Source: Mesorhizobium liriopis (GTDB lineage Bacteria; Pseudomonadota; Alphaproteobacteria; Rhizobiales; Rhizobiaceae). From it: a stretch of DNA of 64,000 nucleotides. Position numbers and translations under genes: made by a program. The stretch spans positions 372,001 to 436,000 of the forward strand of contig NZ_JAMXQS010000004.1 of NCBI RefSeq assembly GCF_024053505.1, read 5' to 3'. Below the pieces are notes generated by a model. That model did no database searches, was not told where the DNA came from, and was given only the letters and a program-made list of their open reading frames with translations. This document shows, piece by piece, positions 8,899 to 17,836 of the stretch (position 1 is its first letter; the number at the start of each line of letters is the position of its first letter).

Positions 8899-9332
8899 GT
8901 ACGCAGTGTCAGCAGGATGACGCCGCCCGCGATCATGGCGATGCCGGTCCAGTTCACCAGCGACAGGCGCTCGCCGAGAAAAGCGACACCGAACACCGCA
9001 ACGAGGACTACGCTCAGCTTGTCGAGAGGTGCCACGCGCGCCGCATCGCCCAGCTTGAGCGCGCGGAAGTAGCAAAGCCATGATGCGCCGGTGGCAAGGC
9101 CGGACAGAACGAGGAAGACAAGGCTGCGGTTGTTCACCTCACCCAGCGGTTGCCACTGGCGCGTCGCCGTGACCAGCGCGAGAAGGACGCACAGGATAAC
9201 GACGGTTCGGATCAGTGTTGCGAAGTCGGAATTGATGTTCGCTACACCAACCTTTGCGAAGATGGCTGTAAGTGCGGCGAAGGCCGCCGAAGCAAGCGCC
9301 CAGAACTGCCAATTGAAGGCAAGGGATTTCAT
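8895..9332 (-). CDS. EamA/DMT-family small transporter
   Basis: A 145-residue membrane protein with four or five hydrophobic segments and the repeat-unit signature of the drug/metabolite transporter superfamily (ASWLCYFRALKLGDAARVAPLDK region, then LGERLSLVNWTGIAMIAGGV). This is a half-size EamA protein that would work as a dimer. Its ATG overlaps the stop of the upstream creatininase-family gene (ATGA), implying translational coupling. Exported compound unknown. Confidence 0.85.
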   Translation of the reverse strand: MKSLAFNWQFWALASAAFAALTAIFAKVGVANINSDFATLIRTVVILCVLLALVTATRQWQPLGEVNNRSLVFLVLSGLATGASWLCYFRALKLGDAARVAPLDKLSVVLVAVFGVAFLGERLSLVNWTGIAMIAGGVILLTLRT

Positions 9333-10171
9333 CGGTTCGGCCCATTACCGGAAAGATAGTCGGCGAGCCGCAATTTACGGATATCCTGCAGCAATGCCAC
9401 GAAGCCCTGCGTTTGATGCTCGGCTGCCAACTTGCCCTTTTCCGCTGTGGCGAGATGAGCTTCGCCAACGACGCCCTCGGCGTGTAGGTCGGAGGCCAGC
9501 CACGCAAACGCATGCGGACCCGTTTGACGCAGAAGGGCGAAGTCCTGTTCGGCTTGTGTCACTTGCGAAGTGAAGTTGCGGGCTTGGCTCATATCGACGA
9601 GGTCGGGTCGGAAGTGGAGCATCAGAGAGGTTTCGTAATCACCTCCATGAATGCCAGTGCGGGTTTCGTTCTCGCTGAACAGGCCGTCCGGTCGGCCGAA
9701 GCGTCCCCAACTGGATTTGACGGCGAGCATGTCGAAGCGCTCGCGCAGTTCGCGGGAAACGATTGCCATCACCTCCTCGTTGCCGCCATGACTGGTGAGA
9801 AAGACGATCTTGCGGATGCCGGTTCGGGCCACGGATGCGCCAAGCTCGGTCCAGGCTTCGATCAGCGTCGTTGCGGAAAGCGTCAGCGTCCCGGGAAAGC
9901 GGATGTGTTCGTTCGACTTGCCGACAGCTTGAACCGGCAGAATGCGGAGATCGATGTCGCCAGGCAGGAGCCCGGCGAGCGTGCCGATCATGCCTTGCAT
10001 AATCACCGTATCCGTCGAGAGCGGAAGATGCGGGCCGTGCTGCTCGATGGCGGCGAGAGGAACGAGCGCAATGACTTGCTCGGGATCGATAGTCTTGAAG
10101 TCGGCGGTCGTGAATTCGCCCCACCAGAGCTTTTGCGGGCTTGGCCGGTTAGGAGGCGAGGGATTTTGCAT
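9329..10171 (-). CDS. Creatininase-family amidohydrolase
   Basis: A 280-residue metal-dependent amidohydrolase. Metal ligands of the family are in place: E43 and H45 in AIEQHGPHLP, D54 in LSTDT, and H128 of TSHGGNEE. Family members hydrolyse creatinine, or analogous cyclic or formamide compounds (for example MftE, ArfB, FAPy deformylase). Substrate cannot be assigned. Coupled by a 4-bp overlap to the DMT transporter and lying 42 bp downstream of an aminotransferase gene, so all three may be one operon for a nitrogen compound. Confidence 0.8.
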   Translation of the reverse strand: MQNPSPPNRPSPQKLWWGEFTTADFKTIDPEQVIALVPLAAIEQHGPHLPLSTDTVIMQGMIGTLAGLLPGDIDLRILPVQAVGKSNEHIRFPGTLTLSATTLIEAWTELGASVARTGIRKIVFLTSHGGNEEVMAIVSRELRERFDMLAVKSSWGRFGRPDGLFSENETRTGIHGGDYETSLMLHFRPDLVDMSQARNFTSQVTQAEQDFALLRQTGPHAFAWLASDLHAEGVVGEAHLATAEKGKLAAEHQTQGFVALLQDIRKLRLADYLSGNGPNR

Positions 10172-10213
10172 GAGGCGGACGCTATGCGCTCAGGTGATGA
10201 TCGGCAAGCCGAG

Positions 10214-11380
10214 TCACGGCTGGCTTTCGCAGAAGCGGCGAATGCGTTGCGCCGCCTCGCGCAACACCTCGTCGGGCTGGCACAGACTAATGCGGATGTG
10301 GCCCGCTGCCGCTTCGCCGAAACTCGAGCCCGGCATGACGGCGATGTTCTCGCTGTCGAGCAGGCGGAAGGCGAAGGCTTCGTCGTCCGTTTCGATCTCG
10401 CGCACGTCGAGCATTACATACATGCCGCCTTCCGAGCCGCGAATGGTGACACGGTTCAAACCGCGCATCGCATCCAGCATCACGTGGCGCCGCGCGGAGT
10501 AGCGTTCGGCGATGTCGCGGACGCCGTAGCCTTCTTCCAGCGCTTCGGCGGCGGCATGCGAGATGAAGTCATTGAGGCCGTAGGTAGAGACGAGATTGAG
10601 ATCGGTGAGAAGCGTTACCAGCTCAGCGGGAGCGGTGATCCAGCCAATGCGCCAGCCGGTCATCCCGTGGCTTTTCGACATGCTGTTCACCACGATGGTG
10701 CGTTCTGCCATGCCGGGCAGGGAGCGGGGTGAAAGATGCTGGTCGACGAGCGTCCAGTACACCTCGTCGGAGATCAGCCAGAGATCGTGTTTCCGGCAGA
10801 TGTCAGCGATGCCTTCGAGCGAAGCGCGGGAGTAGATGGCGCCTGTCGGGTTGTTGGGCGTGTTGACGAGGATCGCGCGGGTGTTCGGGCGGATGGCCGC
10901 CTCGATGGCTTCCGCTCGAGGCTGGAAACCGTCTTCGGCGCGGCTTTCGACCACCGTGAACTCGGCCTCCGCGCCCCGGAACGTATATGGGTAGGTGGCA
11001 TAGTAGGGTGCGACGACCACCGCGTGGTCGCCCGGATTGAGCGCGGCCTGCACGGCGGCAAACAGTGCGGATTGTCCGCCTGGCGTGGCGATCACCTCTT
11101 GCGGCGCTGTTTCGATGCCGGACGCCCGCGTCGACGCGGCCGCCAGTGCTTGGCGGAGCCGGGGAATGCCGGGCAGGTTGGTGTAGTGGTGATATCCAGC
11201 ACGCAGGGCACGGACGCAGGCCTCGACGCTTTCGGTCGGCGTATCGAAGTCGTGATCACCGATTGAAAGAAAGATGATCGGCTGGCCGGCATCACGGCGA
11301 GCCATGGCCTCCGAATGGACTTCCCATCCGTCTTTGCCGGAAGACACGATGGAAGCGATGCGGGAGGAAGGCTTGGGCAT
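10214..11380 (-). CDS. Class I PLP-dependent aminotransferase, AruH-like
   Basis: A 388-residue fold-type I aminotransferase. The PLP-binding lysine is K236 in NSMSKSHGMTGWRIGW; NTPNNPTG (N177), D205 and Y208 in ISDEVY, and the substrate-carboxylate arginine in GHIRISL are present. The SLPGMAERT and SKSHGMTGW blocks resemble arginine:pyruvate aminotransferase AruH, but aspartate-type enzymes share many of them. First gene of the minus-strand set with the creatininase-like enzyme and exporter. Confidence 0.82.
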   Translation of the reverse strand: MPKPSSRIASIVSSGKDGWEVHSEAMARRDAGQPIIFLSIGDHDFDTPTESVEACVRALRAGYHHYTNLPGIPRLRQALAAASTRASGIETAPQEVIATPGGQSALFAAVQAALNPGDHAVVVAPYYATYPYTFRGAEAEFTVVESRAEDGFQPRAEAIEAAIRPNTRAILVNTPNNPTGAIYSRASLEGIADICRKHDLWLISDEVYWTLVDQHLSPRSLPGMAERTIVVNSMSKSHGMTGWRIGWITAPAELVTLLTDLNLVSTYGLNDFISHAAAEALEEGYGVRDIAERYSARRHVMLDAMRGLNRVTIRGSEGGMYVMLDVREIETDDEAFAFRLLDSENIAVMPGSSFGEAAAGHIRISLCQPDEVLREAAQRIRRFCESQP

Positions 11381-11643
11381 AGGAAAACTCGGATCGGCGA
11401 ACGGCTGCTGGCTCGCCAGTCACATAACGGACCGCTCGGCGGAACGGTAGCGCCAAAGCGCTTCTTCATGCACTCGCCTCGCCGACGATCCGCATCGAAG
11501 TCGCTGCCTCAGTCACGCGATGACACGATCCGAAATTCTTTATGACAGCGAGCCGGCGCGCTTTTTCTTGCGCTGTCGTAATAGGCCATGCTTTGGAAAC
11601 TATTCTCGCCGCAGAATCGAGCTGAGAGGCAGGCTTCAAGACA

Positions 11644-12354
11644 ATGCTGGCACCCGACCGGAAGCCCATTCAGATGGAAGAACTGATGAGCGTGGAGGAG
11701 GCGATCCTGTCACGCCGCTCCGTGCGCGCGTTTCTGCCCGATCAGGTCGAGCCTCTTGTCATCAGGGATATCCTCGAGATCGCATCGCGCGCGCCATCAG
11801 GCGCGAACATGCAGCCTTGGAAAGCTTATGTGCTGACCAACGGGACAAAGCAGGCCGTGTCGAACGCCATTCTCGACTCCGGCCAACGTGCCGAGAAAAT
11901 GGAATGGGACGATTACAAATATTATCCCGACCAGTTCTTCGAGCCTTACCTCACACGCCGGCGCACGGTGGGCTTTGGACTTTACGCGGCCTTGGGCATC
12001 GGTCGCCGTGAGGTTGCGCGGTTACAGGCGCAGCATGACCGCAACTTTCTGTTCTTCGACGCGCCGGTGGGCATGATCTTCACCATCGACCGCCGTTTGA
12101 ACAAAGGTTCCTGGGTCGATTTCGGCATGTTCCTGCAGAACATCATGATCGCTGCACGAGCGCGCGGCTTGCACACCTGCACACAGGCAGCATTCGCCCC
12201 GTTTCACCGGCAGATCAGGCCGATCCTGAATTTGAGCGACGAGGAAGTGGTCGTCTGCGGCATGGCCCTCGGCTACGAGGACACGGCCAAGCCGGAAAAC
12301 AATTTCGCGACGGATCGTGCGCCCGTCGAGGAGTGGACCACCTTCCTCGATTGA
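11644..12354 (+). CDS. Nitroreductase-family FMN oxidoreductase
   Basis: A 236-residue flavoprotein. The FMN phosphate-binding entry SRRSVRAFLPDQV, the ASRAPSGANMQPWKAYV segment and the C-terminal VCGMALGYEDTAKPEN block are characteristic of the nitroreductase family (NfsB/BluB superfamily, NAD(P)H-dependent). Two further in-frame ATGs (11674, 11689) could be the real start, giving about 226 or 221 residues, nearer the family norm. Natural substrate unknown; convergent with the hydrolase gene. Confidence 0.85.
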   Translation: MLAPDRKPIQMEELMSVEEAILSRRSVRAFLPDQVEPLVIRDILEIASRAPSGANMQPWKAYVLTNGTKQAVSNAILDSGQRAEKMEWDDYKYYPDQFFEPYLTRRRTVGFGLYAALGIGRREVARLQAQHDRNFLFFDAPVGMIFTIDRRLNKGSWVDFGMFLQNIMIAARARGLHTCTQAAFAPFHRQIRPILNLSDEEVVVCGMALGYEDTAKPENNFATDRAPVEEWTTFLD

Positions 12355-12377
12355 ATGAAGGCAGTCCACTCGTTCGA

Positions 12378-13196
12378 TCAGCCGATGAAAGCCTTCAGAT
12401 CCTCGTTCAACCGGTCCTTGGCTGTGTGGAACAGGCCATGCGGCTCGCCCTTGTAAACCTTGTACTCGGCGTTCGGGATGAGCTTCGCAGCCAACGCGCC
12501 TGATTTGTCGATCGGCACGGTCTGGTCGTCGTCACCATGGATCACGAGTGTCGGCACGTCGATCTTGGCCAGGTCGGCCCGGAAGTCGGTTTCCGAGAAG
12601 GCGCGCACGCAGTCCACCGTCGCCTTGGGCGAAGCGAGCATGGCGACCTGCCGCGACCATTCCATGATCTCGTTGCTGACCGAGAAGTTCAGAAGACCCG
12701 CGCCGAAGAACTGCTTGTTGAACGTGGCCAGGAAGTTCGGTCGGTCCTTTTCGAGCCCGTCCACCATCTGGTCGAACGTGCTTTTTGGCACGCCGTCGGG
12801 GTTATCTGCCGTCTCCAGCAGGAATGGGGTGACTGCCGAGATCAACACAGCCTTCGAGACGCGCTGGCTGCCATATTTCGAAAGGTAGCGTGCGACTTCA
12901 CCGCCGCCCATCGAGAAGCCCACCAGTGTTGCGCCCTGAATATCGAGGCCGTCCAAGACGGCCTTCAGATCGTCGGCGAAGGTGTCGTAGTCGTAGCCGT
13001 TCCAAGGCTGTGACGAACGGCCGAAACCGCGGCGATCATAGGCGATCACGCGATAGCCGTTCCTGGCGAGAAAGACCGACTGGTGCTCCCACATATCCGC
13101 ATCGAGCGGCCAGCCGTGGATCAGTACCACAGGCTTGCCGGACCCCCAGTCATTATAGAAAAGGTCGGTGTTTCCCGAGGATTGGACCAATGGCAT
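12378..13196 (-). CDS. Alpha/beta hydrolase, non-haem chloroperoxidase type
   Basis: A 272-residue alpha/beta hydrolase from the ATG at 13196, chosen because AAGGAG stands 8 bp upstream and the length fits the family. The nucleophile is S95 in GFSMGGGE, with the oxyanion segment LIHGWPLDAD, the acid in IHGDDDQTVP and the catalytic His in EPHGLFH. Such proteins are esterases that also show cofactor-free perhydrolase/haloperoxidase activity. The frame stays open to 13328, but that extension overlaps the divergent gene's region and lacks a ribosome site. Confidence 0.85.
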   Translation of the reverse strand: MPLVQSSGNTDLFYNDWGSGKPVVLIHGWPLDADMWEHQSVFLARNGYRVIAYDRRGFGRSSQPWNGYDYDTFADDLKAVLDGLDIQGATLVGFSMGGGEVARYLSKYGSQRVSKAVLISAVTPFLLETADNPDGVPKSTFDQMVDGLEKDRPNFLATFNKQFFGAGLLNFSVSNEIMEWSRQVAMLASPKATVDCVRAFSETDFRADLAKIDVPTLVIHGDDDQTVPIDKSGALAAKLIPNAEYKVYKGEPHGLFHTAKDRLNEDLKAFIG

Positions 13197-13384
13197 GAAA
13201 CTGGCTCCTTGAAGATGAGTCAGCCTAACAATTGATAGCCCTCGGCGATGTTCCCGGACGTTCCGGTATGACCGGGCCTCCCGACCTACCAATTCGGTCA
13301 CAGAGGTCGGAAAACTGCCGAAGGTCATCTTTGCGCCATGGCTTTTGGCTTTCCGGGTCGCATGACGATAGCGGACCGCCTGTC

Positions 13385-15880
13385 TTGATTCGATCCCGAA
13401 GCCTTTCCGCCGCTCGCTCGGCCCTCTGGCGAAGCCTTGCTAGCCTCTTCCTGCTGCTCTCGCTCGCGAGCGGTACGGTTGCTCAGGATCAAACCCAGCA
13501 GCCGAACCAGCCTCCCAGCATCATCCAGCAGCAGAACGCCAGTCTCGACAAGCTGACCAACCAGCTGCAGGCCCTGCAGGCGCGGGTCAAGGACGCGTCC
13601 GACGACGATGCCAAGCTTGTCGATGTCCGATCAGAACTCGACAATCTCTCGCGCGCAGTGATCGACAGCGGCGTTGCGTTTCGTCCGCGCCTTACGCAGA
13701 TCAACGACCGCCTGACGCAGATTGGAAACCCGCCGGCCGAAGGTGAGCCGGCCGAGCCGGAGGTGGTCGCCAAGGAAAGGCAGGCGTTGACTGCCGAGAA
13801 GGCTGAGATCAACGCCGTGATCGGGCGTGCTGAGCAGCTTTCGATTGGCGTCAACAACGCGGTGAACGAGATCGCGACACTACGGCGTGACCTCTTCGCT
13901 CATATGCTGACGCGCCGCTACACGATCGATTACGCGCTTTTCGGCGAAGTTGCCGATGCGTTTCAATCCGAAGGCGCGGCAGTCTGGCGGACGGTGGCGT
14001 CCTGGCTCACATTCGTGATGCAGTACAAGCTGGAGTCGGTGCTCGCCGCGTGCTTCTTCGCGCTCGGGGCCGCAGCCGTTCTCCTGATCGGCGGCCAGCG
14101 ACTGCTCGGACGGCTCTATGAGCCCAACGCCGCCATCACCAATCCAACGGTGCTCGGCAAACTTTCCGTTGCGTTCTGGTCGACGCTTCTGAAAAGCGCG
14201 ACGGTTTCGCTCTTCCTCGGCGTGACGTGGCTCTTCTTCGACTATTTCCAGGTGCTGCGCGGCGATATCGGCGAGATGATGTGGTCACTCTTCCAGGTGA
14301 TCTCGATCGTCTATTTCGTGCACCGACTGGGCTTGGCGATACTTTCGCCGCGCCTGCCGTCATGGCGATTGATACCGGTCGTTTCGCGCGCGGCCTCGCT
14401 TCTCGTGGCGCTTTCTTCGACGATGGCGCTCATCACCGGGCTCGATTACTTTTTGTCGTCCGTCTATCAGTTGCGTAGTTCGCCGCTCAGCCTGACGGTC
14501 GGCGAAAGCCTCTTATCGACGATTCTGACCGGATTGCTGGTCGTCCTGATCGGCTTCATCCGGCCCTTCGCCGACGAGAACGGCAAGCCTCGTCCATGGC
14601 CGCGCTGGGCCAAGGCCATCATCTTCCTGCTCGGCGCGCTCATCATCGTGCCTGCGCTGATGGGTTATATCGGCTTTGCGCGCTTCGTTTCGCGGCAGGT
14701 CGTGGTCACCGGCGCGACATTGGCACTGCTCGGCATCGGTCTCCTTTCTGCACGCGCGGTCGCCGAAGAGAATGCGCTCGTCGCCACGCGCTTCGGACGA
14801 GGACTGCGGCGGCGCCTGAACCTCGACGAGACCACTCTTGACCAGCTTTCGTTGGCAATGAGCGTGGCCATCTACCTGCTCGTGATCTTCGGGGGCATTC
14901 CGCTGATCCTACTGCAGTGGGGGTTCCAGCCAGCCGATATCTGGATGGGCATCGGCAGGCTTGCCGAAGGTTTCATGGTCGGCTCGATCCGCTTCTCGCC
15001 GATCGGACTCGCCATCGGGCTCCTGATCTTCGCGCTCGGCTATTTCGTGACGCGCTGGTTCCAGGGATGGCTCGACGGCACGGTAATGGCCCGGGGCAAG
15101 GTCGATGTCGGGGTGCGCAACTCGATCCGCATGATGGTCGGTTATGCCGGCTATGCGCTCGCGGCATTGATTGCGGTCTCGGCCGCCGGCATCAATCTGT
15201 CGAGCCTTGCGATCGTCGCCGGTGCGCTTTCCGTCGGTATCGGTTTTGGTCTCCAGAACATCGTCAACAACTTCGTGTCCGGCCTGATCCTGCTCGCCGA
15301 GCGACCGTTCAAGGTCGGCGACTGGGTGGTGGCCGGAGCGGTTCAGGGAACAGTCAAGAAAGTCAGCGTTCGCGCGACCGAGATCGAGACCTTCCAGCGC
15401 CAAACCGTGATCATGCCGAATTCCGAGCTGATCAACAGTGCGGTCGCGAACTGGACCCACCGCAACAAGCTCGGACGTCTCGATATCAAGGTGAATCTCG
15501 CCTACGGAATGGATGCGCGACGCGCACATGTGGTCATGATGAATATCGCCCGCGCACACCCGCTCGTGTTGCGAAACCCCGAACCACAGGTCGTCTTCCT
15601 CAATTTCGGCGCGGCAGCCCTCGAGATGGAGATGCGCGTGTTTTTGGCGGACGTTCTGAACCAGAATTCGGTGCAGAACGATCTGCGCTTCGCCATCATG
15701 GAGGCCTTCGATCGCGAGGGCCTGGAGATGGCATCGAACCCACGTGCGGTGGTCGAAAAGAAGGGGACGGTGGATCCCGAGGAAGAAGCGCTGATTGCCG
15801 AACCCGCGCCGGAGCCTGCCCCTGTGGCAGCGACGCCGATAGAAGAGCCGGTCTCACGTCGCCGCAAGTATCGCAGCTAG
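13385..15880 (+). CDS. Mechanosensitive ion channel, MscS superfamily with DUF3772 periplasmic domain
   Basis: An about 831-residue inner-membrane channel that opens on membrane tension in hypo-osmotic shock. From the TTG at 13385 it has a clean signal peptide (SLASLFLLLSLASGTVAQ), a Gln-rich coiled-coil periplasmic domain (residues about 40-190), many membrane helices, then the MscS pore and beta-domain: LAIVAGALSVGIGFGLQN, ERPFKVGDWVV and RATEIETFQRQTVIMPNS. The frame is open back to 13232, but only the inner TTG yields a signal sequence at the very start. Length and order match large KefA/DUF3772 channels. Confidence 0.88.
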   Translation: MIRSRSLSAARSALWRSLASLFLLLSLASGTVAQDQTQQPNQPPSIIQQQNASLDKLTNQLQALQARVKDASDDDAKLVDVRSELDNLSRAVIDSGVAFRPRLTQINDRLTQIGNPPAEGEPAEPEVVAKERQALTAEKAEINAVIGRAEQLSIGVNNAVNEIATLRRDLFAHMLTRRYTIDYALFGEVADAFQSEGAAVWRTVASWLTFVMQYKLESVLAACFFALGAAAVLLIGGQRLLGRLYEPNAAITNPTVLGKLSVAFWSTLLKSATVSLFLGVTWLFFDYFQVLRGDIGEMMWSLFQVISIVYFVHRLGLAILSPRLPSWRLIPVVSRAASLLVALSSTMALITGLDYFLSSVYQLRSSPLSLTVGESLLSTILTGLLVVLIGFIRPFADENGKPRPWPRWAKAIIFLLGALIIVPALMGYIGFARFVSRQVVVTGATLALLGIGLLSARAVAEENALVATRFGRGLRRRLNLDETTLDQLSLAMSVAIYLLVIFGGIPLILLQWGFQPADIWMGIGRLAEGFMVGSIRFSPIGLAIGLLIFALGYFVTRWFQGWLDGTVMARGKVDVGVRNSIRMMVGYAGYALAALIAVSAAGINLSSLAIVAGALSVGIGFGLQNIVNNFVSGLILLAERPFKVGDWVVAGAVQGTVKKVSVRATEIETFQRQTVIMPNSELINSAVANWTHRNKLGRLDIKVNLAYGMDARRAHVVMMNIARAHPLVLRNPEPQVVFLNFGAAALEMEMRVFLADVLNQNSVQNDLRFAIMEAFDREGLEMASNPRAVVEKKGTVDPEEEALIAEPAPEPAPVAATPIEEPVSRRRKYRS

Positions 15881-16010
15881 AGCCACATAAACGTCTGGAA
15901 AACGCTGTATTCAGATGGCGTTCAGCCGCATCTCTTTATAGGTTTTGCTTGTGAGAGCGGGAGCTTGTCTCGCTCTTCTCTTGGGAGCGGTGGGGAACAC
16001 CGGCAAGACC

Positions 16011-16274
16011 ATGATGCGCACCTTTCTCGGCATCGCAGCGATCCTCGCGATCACGGCGCCGGGCCATGGCGCAAGCGCTGTCAATCTGGATGGCGAAACG
16101 CATTCGCTGACCGTGACCGAAGGCGGCGTGACGAGTGAGGTCTCGTTGCGTGGCGGGGAAACGGTCGAGTTCTGCACGAACGGGTGTTTCATCACGCTCC
16201 CCAATGGTGACCGCGAGGCGCTGTCGGGTGGCGAAGTTCTCGAAATCTCCGGCGGTTCCGCGCGTATCAAGTGA
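16011..16274 (+). CDS. Small exported protein of unknown function
   Basis: An 87-residue product from ATG 16011 (or 16014). Residues 1-23 (FLGIAAILAITAPGHGASA) make a signal peptide; the mature part is a short beta-rich domain with two Cys separated by three residues (FCTNGCF). No family recognised. Spaced 130 bp from the channel gene, on the same strand. Confidence 0.6.
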   Translation: MMRTFLGIAAILAITAPGHGASAVNLDGETHSLTVTEGGVTSEVSLRGGETVEFCTNGCFITLPNGDREALSGGEVLEISGGSARIK

Positions 16275-16354
16275 GGGCGGTCACTTGCCCTTAACCTTGC
16301 GTCAAGAAGGCGTCGCGTCTTTAACTAGACAGAGATATCACCGGCGCTAGGCGA

Positions 16355-17836
16355 ATGGTGGGATCGAACGGGTCCCATCACCTGGTGCGGAACATGGATG
16401 CTCGCTCGGACAATCGGACGATCCCGCTTGCTGTCGATCTCGACGGCACGCTGATCGCGTCCGATCTGCTCTGGGAAGGGCTTCTCATGCTGCTGCGCGT
16501 GAACCCGCTTTATCTCATTCTCGTGCCTGTCTGGCTCGGCAAAGGTGGACCTGCAGGCCTCAAACGGGCTATCGCCGAGCGCGTCGAGCTCGATCCTTCG
16601 GCATTGCCTTATCGACCGGAAGTGCTCGCATTGATCGCCGCAGCGCGGGAAGAGGGGCGACAGGTCGTCCTTGCCACAGGTACACCGCGGAAATTCGCCG
16701 AAGCTATCGCCCTACACCTCGGCCTCTTCGACGCCGTGCTCTCGACCGGTGATGGCGAGAACCTGACTTCGCGCAACAAGTGCCGCGCGCTGGAAGCGGC
16801 CTATGGCGAGGGGGGCTTCGACTACATCGGAAATAGTCGCCACGACCTCGTTCTTTTCGACGCTGCACGCCAAGCCATCGTGGTTGCGCCCGATCATGCG
16901 GCGTCGCGCTGGCAGCGGCGCAACACGGCGCAGCTGGTGGCAACGCCGAGGCCGACGCTTCAGACGTTGCGCAAGATGCTGCGCGCGCATCAGTGGTTGA
17001 AGAACGTGCTGGTGGCCGTGCCGATGGTGCTGAGCCACGAATACTTCAATCCGCTGATGCTCGTGCAATGCGTTCTCGCCTTCGCTGCTTTCAGTGCGGC
17101 CGCCTCCGCGATCTACATCCTGAACGACTTCTTCGACTTGGCACTCGACCGCAGGCATCCGACCAAGCGCAACCGCCCCTTTGCAAACGGGACGCTCTCC
17201 ATACCCTTTGGATTTGCGGCCATGGGCGCTCTGCTGCTGGTGGCTCTGGCGATTGCGCTGCCGCTCGGCTGGCAGTTTCAGGCGGTGCTTTTGGCCTATC
17301 TCGTTTCGACCTCTGCCTACTCCTTCGCCATCAAGCGGATGCTCCTGCTCGACGTGCTCGCTCTTGCCGGGCTCTACACGTTGCGGCTTCTCGCAGGTGC
17401 GACCGCGACCGGTGTCGGCGTCTCATTCTGGCTGCTAGCCTTTGCGATCTTCTTCTTTCTCAGCCTCGCGCTGGTGAAGCGATATGTGGAGTTGCGCCAG
17501 TCGAGCCTCGAAGTCGGCAAGCGCATCGCTGGACGCGGTTATCGCGCGGAGGATCAGGAGATCATCGCACAGGCCGGCATGGCGGCCTCGTTTTCAGCCG
17601 CGCTCGTGCTGGCGCTCTATATCCAGTCTGACGAGGTTCGCGAGCTCTACGCTCACCCCTGGATGATCTGGCCGCTTGCGCCCATCGTGCTTTACCTCAC
17701 CATGCGCGTCTGGATCCTTGGCCGGCGTGACGAAATGCATGACGACCCGGTGGTCTTCATCATCACCGACTGGCGCAGCCAAGTGGTTGCTGCCTTCGGC
17801 GGGCTGCTCCTGTTCGGTGCGGCCTTCCTGCCTTGA
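16355..17836 (+). CDS. HAD phosphatase-UbiA prenyltransferase fusion (DPPR synthase/NoeC-like)
   Basis: A 493-residue two-domain protein. Residues about 25-215 are a HAD-type hydrolase with D28 and D30 in AVDLDGTL. The rest is a polytopic UbiA-type transferase with the polyprenyl-diphosphate/Mg motif NDFFDLALDRRHPTKRNRP starting at residue 257. The UbiA part resembles decaprenyl-phosphate phosphoribosyltransferase (Rv3806c, NoeC), which puts phosphoribose on a polyprenyl phosphate; a fused phosphatase could remove the 5-phosphate. The next gene, DprE1-like, overlaps by 4 bp, matching the mycobacterial decaprenylphosphoryl-arabinose pathway. An alternative start is ATG 16394. Confidence 0.85.
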   Translation: MVGSNGSHHLVRNMDARSDNRTIPLAVDLDGTLIASDLLWEGLLMLLRVNPLYLILVPVWLGKGGPAGLKRAIAERVELDPSALPYRPEVLALIAAAREEGRQVVLATGTPRKFAEAIALHLGLFDAVLSTGDGENLTSRNKCRALEAAYGEGGFDYIGNSRHDLVLFDAARQAIVVAPDHAASRWQRRNTAQLVATPRPTLQTLRKMLRAHQWLKNVLVAVPMVLSHEYFNPLMLVQCVLAFAAFSAAASAIYILNDFFDLALDRRHPTKRNRPFANGTLSIPFGFAAMGALLLVALAIALPLGWQFQAVLLAYLVSTSAYSFAIKRMLLLDVLALAGLYTLRLLAGATATGVGVSFWLLAFAIFFFLSLALVKRYVELRQSSLEVGKRIAGRGYRAEDQEIIAQAGMAASFSAALVLALYIQSDEVRELYAHPWMIWPLAPIVLYLTMRVWILGRRDEMHDDPVVFIITDWRSQVVAAFGGLLLFGAAFLP

